From Halobacteriales archaeon QH_10_65_19 (GTDB taxonomy: Archaea > Halobacteriota > Halobacteria > Halobacteriales > Haloarculaceae), in contig PXQK01000171.1 in NCBI GenBank assembly GCA_003022085.1, positions 1-7,333 of the forward strand: a stretch of 7,333 nt of DNA, in the 5' to 3' direction. The translations under genes and the position numbers were made by a program. How positions within the stretch are numbered: position 1 is the first letter of the stretch; each line of letters opens with the position of its first letter. Under the pieces are notes generated by a model. That model worked only from the letters and a program-made list of their open reading frames with translations, was not told where the DNA came from and searched no databases. Below, piece after piece: positions 1 through 6,309 of the stretch.

Positions 1-748
1 CGTAGGCCAGCGCCTTCTTGGCACCCCTGTGGCTGGAGATGTTCTTGACCTCTGTGCGGTTGGCGTCCTCCAGCACGGCGCTGTCGATTTCGCCGTCGTC
101 GCCGACCTCCGCGGCGTCGACAACAGAGAGGTTGGCGTCGATACGGAGGCTGCCGTCCCGCGAGGCGTCGAACACGCCAAGGTACTCCAGCACCTCTTCG
201 AGTTTCGCGAGGAAGGCACGGACCTCCTCTGCGCCGCGGAAGTCGGGTTCGGTGACGACCTCCATCAGTGGGACGCCGGCGCGGTTGTAGTCGACCAGCG
301 TGTAGTCGGCGGTGTCGATGGAGCCGCCCTTGTGGGTGAGACTGCCGGGATCCTCCTCGAGGTGGGCGCGGCGGATGCCGATTGTGCGGCGTTCGTCGCC
401 GACGGCACACTCGAGGTGGCCGTCCCGGCAGACCGGTTCGTCGTACTGGGTGATCTGGAAGTTCTTCGGGAGGTCGGGGTAGTAGTAGTTCTTGCGGTGG
501 AACCGCGTCCGCTCGGGGATCTCCGCGTCGATGGCCTTGCCGACCTTGACCGCGGCCTCGACGGCGGCCTCGTTCAGCACGGGCAGCGACCCCGGGAGCC
601 CGAGACAGACCGGACAGGTGTGGATGTTGGGCTCCCCGGCGGGCTCGGTCGAGCAGCCACAGAAGATCTTGGTGTCGGTCTCGAGCTGGACGTGGACCTC
701 CAGCCCGATCACCGCCGCGAGCTCCCCCTGGTCCTGTGCTTGTGCCAT
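1..748 (-). CDS. gatB: Asp-tRNA(Asn)/Glu-tRNA(Gln) amidotransferase subunit B, N-terminal part
   Basis: GatB is the tRNA-binding and kinase subunit of the cytoplasmic GatCAB complex, which converts mischarged Asp-tRNA(Asn) (and in bacteria Glu-tRNA(Gln)) to the amide form. The 249 codons present begin MAQAQDQGEL and show IGLEVHVQL (14-22), a CxC-x12-CxxC cluster (Cys30, 32, 45, 48) typical of the zinc site of many GatB proteins, HRKNYYYPDLPKNFQITQYD (84-103), HLEEDPG (129-135), and the GatB signature VDYNRAGVPLMEVVTEPD (152-169), followed by DGSLRIDAN and RTEVKNISS. The reading frame is open to the window edge, so the C-terminal half, including the tail domain, lies outside. The opening matches GatB rather than the archaeal GatE, which belongs to the separate GatDE enzyme. 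The ATG at 746-748 is chosen because the conserved domain begins about a dozen residues later and a TATA-like element lies 28 nt upstream. It follows the squalene-synthase-like gene after 86 bp with its own promoter, so it is probably a separate transcription unit. Confidence 0.96.
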   Translation of the reverse strand, partial: MAQAQDQGELAAVIGLEVHVQLETDTKIFCGCSTEPAGEPNIHTCPVCLGLPGSLPVLNEAAVEAAVKVGKAIDAEIPERTRFHRKNYYYPDLPKNFQITQYDEPVCRDGHLECAVGDERRTIGIRRAHLEEDPGSLTHKGGSIDTADYTLVDYNRAGVPLMEVVTEPDFRGAEEVRAFLAKLEEVLEYLGVFDASRDGSLRIDANLSVVDAAEVGDDGEIDSAVLEDANRTEVKNISSHRGAKKALAY

Positions 749-772
749 TACCCCGCGGTTCGGTAGCCGCCG

Positions 773-780
773 GCTAAACG
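773..780 (-). promoter_or_regulatory. TATA-like promoter element for gatB
   Basis: On the minus strand this reads CGTTTAGC, centred about 28 nt before the gatB ATG. This is the spacing expected for a leaderless haloarchaeal transcript, where the TATA box sits about 25-28 nt before the transcription start. No Shine-Dalgarno-like sequence is seen between it and the ATG. Inferred from position and composition only. Confidence 0.5.
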
Positions 781-834
781 CTTTTGGAGCGGGCCTGGAC
801 CGAGTGTTCAAGTACAGAGTCACGCACGATCCTA

Positions 835-1875
835 TCACGCTTCGTGGAGGGGCGTTTCGTACATCTGCCGGCGGAGACGACCGAGCGAGGGTCGCTCGCC
901 GTCGAACCGCCCGAGGACTGCCTGGACCTCCCGCCGCGAGATCTTGACGCCGCCGGTTTCGATCACGTCTTCGGGCCTGTGGCGCAGCTCCCGCAGTGTG
1001 CCGACAGCCAGCAGGAACGGGACCGCCCACGCGGCGAGGGTGTTGCCCCTGATCTCGGGCATCGACTCGATCCACTCCTGTGCGTCGTCGAGATACGCCT
1101 CCGCGCGGTCGACGATCGCCCCGACGACCGGGGCGAAAGCCTCGCCGTTCTCCCGGTCACCGATGTCGGCGACGGTCAGCCCATGGGTTGCGAGCAGCTC
1201 AGCCGGCACGTAGACATTGTTCTCTTCCCGGTAGTCCACGGCGACGTCCTTGGCGACGTTGACGAGCTGCAACAGGAGCGCGAACGAGCGGGCGGTGGCC
1301 CACAGCCGCTCCCGAACGGCCCTCGGCGCCCCGTCCTCGAGCAGGCCTGTCACGAGCGTCCCGACCGTTCCCGCGACGTACCAGCAGTACTCCTCGAGTT
1401 CCTCGACCGTCCGGAGGCGCAACCCACCCGCGTCGGCGTAGCGGTCCACGAACAGCGACATGCCGCCGACGAGTTCGCGGACGGCCGGCCGGATCACTTC
1501 GCGTGACTGCTCCGAGAACCGGCGGAACGTCCGCACGATCCGCGGGGAGTTCGCAACGGTCTCCCACTCGCTGCCGGGGTCGTCGGGTATCCAGCGCGCC
1601 CCGCTCCTGTGGAACTCCTCGATGGACGTCTCCGCCGCCGGTGTGAGCGCCTCGCCGTAGCGGTCCAGCAACCGCCGTTGTTCTGCCGGTGGGAGCCGGG
1701 TACTGTCCTCGATTGTATCTGGGATCCGGCAGAGGAGGTAGCCGACACAGATCTCGTGGGAGAGAGGAGGCTCGAGTTCGGCGATTGTCAGCGCGAATGT
1801 GCGAGACACGTCCGCTACGACGCCGTGGCACCAGTCGAGGTCGGCCCGGACGGTTTTCGTCTCCTCGTCGAACAT
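835..1875 (-). CDS. Squalene/phytoene synthase family protein (probable squalene synthase type)
   Basis: This 346-residue protein belongs to the trans-isoprenyl diphosphate head-to-head condensing family, which joins two C15 or C20 prenyl diphosphates to give squalene or phytoene. Visible motifs are VSRTFAL (23-29), the first aspartate-rich motif in CRIPDTIEDST (Asp53, Asp57), GMSLFVDRY (138-146), YCWYVAGTVG (163-172), and the second Mg-binding motif QLVNVAKDVAVD (203-214; Gln203, Asn206, Asp210, Asp214) followed by NNVYVPAEL. The DTIED form and the ICVGYLLCR context resemble squalene synthases and a haloarchaeal subgroup distinct from CrtB, whose first motif is usually DxxVDD. The product is therefore more likely squalene, an abundant haloarchaeal neutral lipid, than phytoene, but sequence alone does not settle it. 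There is no C-terminal membrane anchor, unlike eukaryotic squalene synthase. The ATG at 1873-1875 lies 42 bp after the gch3 stop, so the gene may be co-transcribed with gch3, start from its own promoter, or both. Confidence 0.9.
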   Translation of the reverse strand: MFDEETKTVRADLDWCHGVVADVSRTFALTIAELEPPLSHEICVGYLLCRIPDTIEDSTRLPPAEQRRLLDRYGEALTPAAETSIEEFHRSGARWIPDDPGSEWETVANSPRIVRTFRRFSEQSREVIRPAVRELVGGMSLFVDRYADAGGLRLRTVEELEEYCWYVAGTVGTLVTGLLEDGAPRAVRERLWATARSFALLLQLVNVAKDVAVDYREENNVYVPAELLATHGLTVADIGDRENGEAFAPVVGAIVDRAEAYLDDAQEWIESMPEIRGNTLAAWAVPFLLAVGTLRELRHRPEDVIETGGVKISRREVQAVLGRFDGERPSLGRLRRQMYETPLHEA

Positions 1876-1900
1876 GATACGCCCACATAGGGCCGTGGCA

Positions 1901-1908
1901 TTGAAAAC
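1901..1908 (-). promoter_or_regulatory. Possible TATA element for the squalene-synthase-like gene
   Basis: Minus-strand GTTTTCAA is centred about 29 nt before the ATG at 1875, a spacing suited to a leaderless or very short leader transcript. It overlaps one arm of the 1902-1920 hairpin, so it may be coincidental. Weak match. Confidence 0.35.
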
Positions 1909-1920
1909 GCCACGTTTTCA
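1902..1920 (-). terminator. 8-bp hairpin at the gch3 stop codon
   Basis: TGAAAACG and CGTTTTCA form a perfect 8-bp inverted repeat with a 3-nt loop. It contains the TGA of gch3 (1918-1920) and ends 26 bp before the next gene. It could be a transcript-end structure, or a palindromic operator for the downstream gene. There is no following T tract on the minus strand as in a typical archaeal terminator, so the terminator call is tentative. Confidence 0.35.
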
Positions 1921-2679
1921 CCAGCCGAGTTCGACCGGGGACCCGTCCTCGCGGCAGTCCTCCAGTGCGTGTTTGGCGGTCATCCCGGCCTCCTGTGCCG
2001 TCCGTGCCCGCCCGACGCCGACTTTCAGGTCGACGTCGACGGCCTCGCGAACGTGGTCGATGGCGTCGCGATACGCTTCCGGTCCCATCGTCGAGCAGAC
2101 GGCAATGACGTTGTCGCCGCCGACGAAAAACGCGAGCGAATCGTGGGTCCTGCGCATGTAGCGCATCAGCTCTGCGTACCCCTGTTCGATGTTGATGAAC
2201 GTGTCGAACTCGTTGAGCTGGTCGGTGTACTTCCCGGTCGCGTCGTTGACGTCGAAGTGCGCGATCTGGACGTCGTCGTCCGTGCGGTCTGTCTCGGCGA
2301 GCGGGTCGCCGCTGAGAATGCTGTGTCGCTCACTGTCCTGGGCACTTCCGGCACCCTGTAACCGTTCCGACGCGGTCCCGAGCGCCTCTGCCGGGGAGGG
2401 GCTGGTCGCGATGCTCACACTCGCAGTCACTGGATACCGGTTGGAAAGCGACGTCTGGATCCGCCGGTGATCGGCCTCGTCGAGGCCGTTCGTGACGGTG
2501 ACGATGTTGTCGAACCGGCCGAAGAAGGCGTACCCCTCCCTGTTTCCGACCAGCTGTGAGATGTCGGCATACAGGCGTGACTGTAACGTCTGGAGGTCGA
2601 CCTCCCTGCGGGGCTCCGGCGTTGTTGTCCACGGTCCGTAGTTGTCGATCTGGATGAGCGAAATCTGCGTGTTCGTCAC
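1918..2679 (-). CDS. gch3: GTP cyclohydrolase III (ArfA type)
   Basis: This enzyme opens the GTP imidazole ring and releases pyrophosphate while retaining the formyl group, giving 2-amino-5-formylamino-6-ribosylamino-pyrimidinone 5'-phosphate. That is the first step toward riboflavin and the F420 deazaflavin in archaea. The 253-residue length fits the family (about 250-270). The protein starts with the family-typical QISLIQIDNYGPWT, and has two tandem palm-like halves: the first with YAFFGRFDNIVTVTNG (50-65), the second with FFVGGDN (184-190), where the GGDN stretch resembles the metal/nucleotide site of nucleotidyl-cyclase-like folds. The end KVGVGRARTAQEAG (209-222) is also conserved. The start is GTG at 2677-2679, needed to include the conserved MTNTQISLIQ opening; an AT-rich TATA-like element lies 26 nt upstream. 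The gene begins 136 bp after the probable true end of the methyltransferase gene and just beyond the palindromic element, so it probably has its own promoter. Confidence 0.94.
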   Translation of the reverse strand: MTNTQISLIQIDNYGPWTTTPEPRREVDLQTLQSRLYADISQLVGNREGYAFFGRFDNIVTVTNGLDEADHRRIQTSLSNRYPVTASVSIATSPSPAEALGTASERLQGAGSAQDSERHSILSGDPLAETDRTDDDVQIAHFDVNDATGKYTDQLNEFDTFINIEQGYAELMRYMRRTHDSLAFFVGGDNVIAVCSTMGPEAYRDAIDHVREAVDVDLKVGVGRARTAQEAGMTAKHALEDCREDGSPVELGW

Positions 2680-2700
2680 GCTCTGATATTGGACTCCGAG

Positions 2701-2708
2701 AGTATTTG
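2701..2708 (-). promoter_or_regulatory. Possible TATA element for gch3
   Basis: Minus-strand CAAATACT is centred about 26 nt before the GTG start of gch3, in a locally AT-rich stretch (2680-2735) within otherwise GC-rich DNA. Spacing fits a leaderless transcript. The match to TTTAWA-type boxes is imperfect. Confidence 0.4.
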
Positions 2709-2738
2709 TGTTTGGAAAGCGGCGAGCAGGTTTGTATC

Positions 2739-2816
2739 ATAGTGATTGTTGTGAGTCGGTACGGGATCGACCGCAATCGTGCGGTCGACTCGGGAAACAG
2801 TCACAACAATCACTAT
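2739..2816. repeat. 78-bp palindromic element: 16-bp perfect inverted repeat with nested 9-bp hairpin
   Basis: The arms ATAGTGATTGTTGTGA (2739-2754) and TCACAACAATCACTAT (2801-2816) are perfect inverse complements. Inside them TCGACCGCA (2767-2775) and TGCGGTCGA (2780-2788) form a second perfect stem with an ATCG loop, placed symmetrically with 12 nt on each side. The arms are much more AT-rich than the flanking genes. The right arm touches the TGA (2816-2818) of the methyltransferase reading frame. It could be a small non-autonomous transposon (MITE-like), a dispersed intergenic palindrome, or an RNA structure ending or protecting the upstream operon mRNA. No convincing target-site duplication was found outside the arms. 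Confidence 0.75.
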
Positions 2817-3659
2817 CAGTCGTCCGCGGCGGTGACGCGGCCCAGCACGTCGAGCTGGTGGGTGAGATAGAGCAGTTCGCCGGCCACCCACAGCGTCCTC
2901 GACGGTGTCGAGGATGTGCCGGAGGAAGTACGCCTCCTCGGCCGGATAGCTGCCGTCGACCGGGCGAACGATCCAGTCCGACCCGCCCGCCGCCAGCACG
3001 ACGACACCGTCCATCTCCCGGAGGCGGGCGAGGACCGCTTCGCCCGCGCGGCTGCTCCCGCCGGGTTTCCCGTCCATGTGCTCGTGGTAGTACCGCTCGA
3101 CAGTGCGGTCGCTCGGATGCGCCGGCCGGAACCGCGTCGCCCCGTCGAACGTGATCGGGAAGTAGTACAGCCCGCCGGGGGCGAGTGGCTCCAGCAGCGG
3201 ACCGAGCCCCGACAGGTCGAGAATGTCGAGCAGCGCCACACCGACGAGGAGGTCGTACTGCGCTGTCGTGGCCTCGGCGTACTCGACCGCCTCCGCAACG
3301 ACGGGCTCGACCTCGATCCGCCGCCCCTCTCCCTCGAGCGTGAGCGGGTCGGTGCCGGACACCGACTCGGGCCGGTCGCTGGCCCACTCCCGGAGGTAGG
3401 GCCGGAGCTCGGCGACGTTGTCCGGGGCCAGATCGACGGCGGTGTACCGGACGTCGCCCGCGGGGAGCAGATCCCACTCGACGGCGCGCGCCAGCATGGT
3501 CCCGATGCCGGCACCGACCTCCAGGACGCGAAACGGTCCCTCTCTGGCTGGGGCGCGGCTCTCGATCCCCTCCCGCAGGGCGTCGACGACCCGCCTGTCG
3601 AGCGCGCGGTCGTCGACCGTTCGCTTCGCCCGGAGATACCGCTGGAACGACCCGGTCAC
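2816..3659 (-). pseudogene. Class I SAM-dependent methyltransferase, frame broken near the 3' end
   Basis: The N-terminal 255 or so residues form a Rossmann-type methyltransferase: motif I VLEVGAGIGTM (45-55), the acidic ribose-binding strand YTAVDLAPDN (72-81), and the motif IV-like YDLLVGVALLDILDL (135-149), then a long C-terminal part ending AYFLRHILDTVEDA. After residue 256 (about 2892) the frame runs into Arg/Pro-rich, non-haloarchaeal-looking sequence and crosses the palindromic element to a stop at 2676. In the neighbouring frame, however, GELLYLTHQLDVLGRV and a TGA at 2816-2818 follow at once, and this is the kind of C-terminus I recall for haloarchaeal relatives. So one G too many in GTGGGTGG (about 2883-2890), or a 3n+2 deletion there, separates the two halves. 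The GTG start (3657-3659) overlaps the glycosyltransferase stop by 4 bp (GTGA). Substrate unknown; from its operon it may methylate a glycosylated or pterin-like product. The gene could still be functional if this is a sequencing error. Confidence 0.75.
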
Positions 3660-4729
3660 GGCGCCACCTCCACCTCTGCCGTCGAGAGGACGTCCCGGAG
3701 TAGACGCCGGACGCGGGCGGTCGTTGCCTCCCAGTCCGGGTGGCGCTCGTAGCGCCGCCTGGCAGCCAGCCCCAACTCGGCCAGCCGGTCTGGGTCGCTC
3801 GCCAGCCGCTGGAGCGCCCGGGAGACAGCCGCCGGGTCGTCGGGGTCGACGAGCACGCCGGTCTCCCCGTCCGTGACCACGTCCGTCGCGCCGCCGGCCC
3901 GCGAGGCGACCGCCGGGAGGCCGAAGCTCATCCCCTCCAGGTAGACGATGCCGAACCCCTCGTAGCGCGACGGCACTGCGAGAACGTGGCTCGACCGGAG
4001 TCTCGCTGCGAGTGCCTCGTCGGCGAGTTCGCCGGCCATCTCCACGCGGTCCTCGAGGGAGTGCTCCCGGATGCTGCGGCGGACTCTCCCGGCGTACGCC
4101 TCGTCGACGACCCGGCCGATCACGGTCAGTTCGGCGTCGACGCCGGCGGCGGCGAGCCCCGCAAGCAGCGTGTCGAGCCCCTTCCGTGGCGTGATGCTCC
4201 CGACAAAGACAACCCGCAGCGGTCGCTCGTGGGCGCGGGCAGTGATTATCGCGTCGTCGATCTCGGGGTCGAATCTGTCGCCGGCCGGCGGCGCGACGAC
4301 GGTCGCGTCGGGGTCGACCCCCATGTCGGTGACGACGTCGCGCGTTTCGGTGCTGTTACAGATCACGCCGTCGACGGTGGCGAGGTAGCGCCGCTCGACG
4401 GCGCGGTACACCGGCGTGAGACGCCGTCCCTCGCTCGCACGCAGGTGGTGGACGATGCTGACGACGGGGTAGGGCAGTGAGCGGTTGGTGTGAAACAGCG
4501 AGGGGTGAGCCAACTCGTCCTGGAGCATGACGTCGACGTCGGCCCGGAGCCGCTCCCGGAACCGGGGCGAGCCGTTGTCGAGCAGCCCGCGGTGGTACGC
4601 CCGCCAGGGCAGTTCGATGGTGTCGACGGTGTCGCTGGCGCGCCGGAGCCCGTCGACGAGTTTCCGGTCGTACCGGAACCCGCCGGAACGTTCCTCGAGA
4701 CTCCCGTACAGCGTCAGTCCGACCCTCAT
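3656..4729 (-). CDS. GT4-family glycosyltransferase (GT-B fold)
   Basis: This 357-residue protein looks like a cytoplasmic retaining glycosyltransferase that moves a sugar from a nucleotide donor to an unknown acceptor. The N-terminal acceptor domain begins MRVGLTLYG with a Gly-rich loop (SGGFRY, 15-20) and contains SIVHHLRAS (91-99) and GVICNSTETR (121-130). The C-terminal donor domain begins near LRVVFVGSITPRKGLDTLL (171-189) and carries the E-x7-E motif SRYEGFGIVYLEGMSFGLP (Glu257, Glu265) followed by AGGATDVVTDGETGVLVDPDD, all typical of GT4. No signal peptide or membrane segment is visible. Its ATG (4727-4729) overlaps the stop of the PTPS-like gene (ATGA) and its own stop overlaps the methyltransferase start (GTGA), so the three are translationally coupled. 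The context suggests the acceptor is made by, or related to, the PTPS-like enzyme; an S-layer or lipid glycosylation role is the alternative, but no flippase, oligosaccharyltransferase or sugar-nucleotide genes are seen here. Confidence 0.92.
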   Translation of the reverse strand: MRVGLTLYGSLEERSGGFRYDRKLVDGLRRASDTVDTIELPWRAYHRGLLDNGSPRFRERLRADVDVMLQDELAHPSLFHTNRSLPYPVVSIVHHLRASEGRRLTPVYRAVERRYLATVDGVICNSTETRDVVTDMGVDPDATVVAPPAGDRFDPEIDDAIITARAHERPLRVVFVGSITPRKGLDTLLAGLAAAGVDAELTVIGRVVDEAYAGRVRRSIREHSLEDRVEMAGELADEALAARLRSSHVLAVPSRYEGFGIVYLEGMSFGLPAVASRAGGATDVVTDGETGVLVDPDDPAAVSRALQRLASDPDRLAELGLAARRRYERHPDWEATTARVRRLLRDVLSTAEVEVAP

Positions 4730-5103
4730 ACGGCCGCGTCGTACGTGGCTGCAGCCGCGTCGTCCTCCCAGACGGTCACGCCCAGTTCGGTCACGGTCTC
4801 GTCGGTGACGAGTCCGGTGACGCGCTCGAAGATGACGCGGGCGAACCGCTCGACGCTGGGGTTGTACCCCTCGAACTCGGACAGATCGTTGAGCATCGTG
4901 TCGCGGTAGCGCGCGGCCAGCACGCCGAGGGCCTCCTCGACGTCGTCGATGTCCACGAGGTAGTCGTACTGGTTCAGTTCGGGGCCGCGGAACGTCAGTT
5001 CGGCCTCGTAGTGGTGAGAGTGGGGCTCACCCTCGGGGCCGGGGTCGGGAACTGTGAGGTAGTGCTGTGCCACAAAATCTGTCGAGACGGTGGTCGAGTA
5101 CAC
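4726..5103 (-). CDS. 6-pyruvoyl-tetrahydropterin synthase (COG0720)-like protein lacking canonical catalytic residues
   Basis: This 125-residue protein has the T-fold pattern of the PTPS/QueD family, which acts on dihydroneopterin triphosphate. The three zinc ligands are in place: His14 in DFVAQHY, His28 and His30 in PHSHHY (family HGHNY). YLVDIDDVEEAL (48-59) matches the usual VVDFxxLK strand, MLNDL (70-74) and NPSVERFA (81-88) match LNDxxxxxNPTSExxA, and VWED (111-114) keeps the conserved Glu. Two catalytic positions differ: there is no cysteine anywhere, so the Cys that precedes HGH in QueD and PTPS is missing (Glu24/Glu26 lie nearby, recalling the Glu of PTPS-III), and the Asp-His pair before LND reads Arg67-Asp68. 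It is therefore unlikely to be QueD of archaeosine synthesis. The start is GTG at 5101-5103, 27 nt after a TATA box. First gene of a three-gene overlapping operon. Fold assignment firm, reaction unknown. Confidence 0.88.
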   Translation of the reverse strand: MYSTTVSTDFVAQHYLTVPDPGPEGEPHSHHYEAELTFRGPELNQYDYLVDIDDVEEALGVLAARYRDTMLNDLSEFEGYNPSVERFARVIFERVTGLVTDETVTELGVTVWEDDAAAATYDAAV

Positions 5104-5119
5104 GCAGACAGGTACGAAC

Positions 5120-5133
5120 GGTAGCTACCTAAA
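5120..5133 (-). promoter_or_regulatory. Promoter of the PTPS-like/GT/MT operon with overlapping palindrome
   Basis: Minus-strand TTTAGGTA (5126-5133) is centred about 27 nt before the GTG start, giving a leaderless transcript. A perfect 10-bp palindrome GGTAGCTACC (5120-5129) overlaps its downstream side, and a further GGTAC half-like motif occurs at 5111-5115. A repressor bound there would block TFB/TBP or the start site; this regulatory role is inference. Confidence 0.5.
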
Positions 5134-5201
5134 TCCAGAGGGTTGCGGGCGCGTCGGACGGACCGTTGTAAGCATTGCCGACACACACCGTCGGCTATCC
5201 G

Positions 5202-6191
5202 TCACTCGTAGGTGAATACGACCTGGACAGCGTCGTCCCGGCGCTCGTCGAGCAGCTGGTAGGCCTCGTCTGCCTGTCCGATGTCCATCCGGTGAGTAAT
5301 CAGCCCGGGGAGGTCGACCCGGGACAGCCAGGAGCAGACGACGTCCAGCCGCCGCTCCTTGTCCCAGCGGTCGGCGTGGTCCGGGTCGATCCGGCTCACC
5401 TGGCTGCTCCTGACGCGGATGTGACTCCGGTGGTAGTCCTTCCCGAGGTCGAGTGTCACGTCCTTGTTCCCGTACCAGGAGCCGACGATGACCTGGCCAG
5501 CGTACCCGGTGACGTCGAGTGCGTCGTCGAATGCCGCCGGGTTACCGGAGAGTTCGAACGCGATGTCGGCGTCGGCTGCCATCGCCTCGTCGACGTCCGC
5601 CGGCTCGACCGACCGGTCTGCGCCGAGTGACTCCGAGAGGTCGCGCCGGGTCTCGTCGGGGTCCACTGTCACAAGCGTCGAGAGCGGGAACTCGTCGAGG
5701 AGGGCCGTCGTCAGCAGGCCGACCGGCCCCTGACCGAAAACTACCACGCGAGCACCGATGCGTGGTCGTGCGTCCATGACGAAGTTGACCGCCGCTTCGG
5801 TGTTCGGGATGAGGACGGCCCGTTCCGGCGCCAGCGTGGTCGGGATCAGTGTCTCTGGCTCCGCCAGGAAGTGACTCTCGTGTGGGTTGAACGCGAACAC
5901 CCTGCGGTCGAACCAGCCGTTCTCGACGTCCTCGCCGACGGCCGTCACGCGCCCGACCGTGGCGTAGCCGTACTGCAGCGGGTACGAGAACGTCCCGTTG
6001 AGAGAGTCGATCGTCTCGTCGGTCGCCAGTTCCGACGTCAACTCGCCGCGGTAGACCAGGAGTTCTGTTCCCGGACTGACGCCCGACCGGACCGTGTGAA
6101 CCCGCACCTCGCCCGGCCCCGGCTCGGGGATCGGTTGCTTCCGGACTGTGACCGACTCCGGCCCGGTGAAGTACAGCGCACGGCCGGTCAT
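5202..6191 (-). CDS. MDR-superfamily (zinc-type alcohol dehydrogenase-like) oxidoreductase without zinc ligands
   Basis: This 329-residue protein is a medium-chain dehydrogenase/reductase. The GroES-like N-terminal domain starts RALYFTGPESVTVRKQPIPE and contains SGVSPGTELLVYRGE (36-50) and YGYATVGRV (74-82); the Rossmann domain has VVVFGQGPVGLL (149-160) with GxGxxG, the strand VTVDPDE (174-180), and FELSGNP (212-218). Where zinc enzymes have CGxCGTD and GHE, this one has SGVSPGTE and YGY, and Cys286 is its only cysteine, so neither the catalytic nor the structural zinc site can form. It resembles the subgroup often annotated as bacteriochlorophyllide-dehydrogenase-like; no chlorophyll role is implied. 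The ATG at 6189-6191 is chosen because conserved sequence starts within five residues; the open frame upstream to 6515 is antisense-like composition overlapping the sulfatase gene. It precedes the PTPS-like gene by 98 bp, which has its own promoter. Substrate unknown, plausibly a sugar or polyol side chain of the pathway product. Confidence 0.88.
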   Translation of the reverse strand: MTGRALYFTGPESVTVRKQPIPEPGPGEVRVHTVRSGVSPGTELLVYRGELTSELATDETIDSLNGTFSYPLQYGYATVGRVTAVGEDVENGWFDRRVFAFNPHESHFLAEPETLIPTTLAPERAVLIPNTEAAVNFVMDARPRIGARVVVFGQGPVGLLTTALLDEFPLSTLVTVDPDETRRDLSESLGADRSVEPADVDEAMAADADIAFELSGNPAAFDDALDVTGYAGQVIVGSWYGNKDVTLDLGKDYHRSHIRVRSSQVSRIDPDHADRWDKERRLDVVCSWLSRVDLPGLITHRMDIGQADEAYQLLDERRDDAVQVVFTYE

Positions 6192-6309
6192 AGATCGGCC
6201 CAGTGAGATGCGGAAACTGTCGGCACGCCACCCGCTCGAACGATGCCGCGTCGGCAATGACTCGTGTGTCGTCTCTGCCAGAGCACGTCTTACACGGAGG
6301 ATTGTGCGA

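Noticed and set aside
29..766. Long plus-strand open frame of 245 codons opposite gatB
   Set aside because: It is antisense to an unmistakable GatB sequence, is Val/Asp-rich as expected for the complement of GC-rich haloarchaeal genes, and shows no family motifs.
2676..2815. Read-through of the methyltransferase to a stop at 2676, giving 327 residues and a GTGA overlap with gch3
   Set aside because: The tail is Arg/Pro-rich and then encoded by the palindromic element; the neighbouring frame holds a more natural C-terminus ending at 2816. The overlap with the gch3 start is probably accidental.
2916..3752. Plus-strand open frame of 278 codons opposite the methyltransferase
   Set aside because: Mirror-image coding typical of high-GC DNA; no recognisable domain, and the minus strand carries clear SAM-binding motifs.
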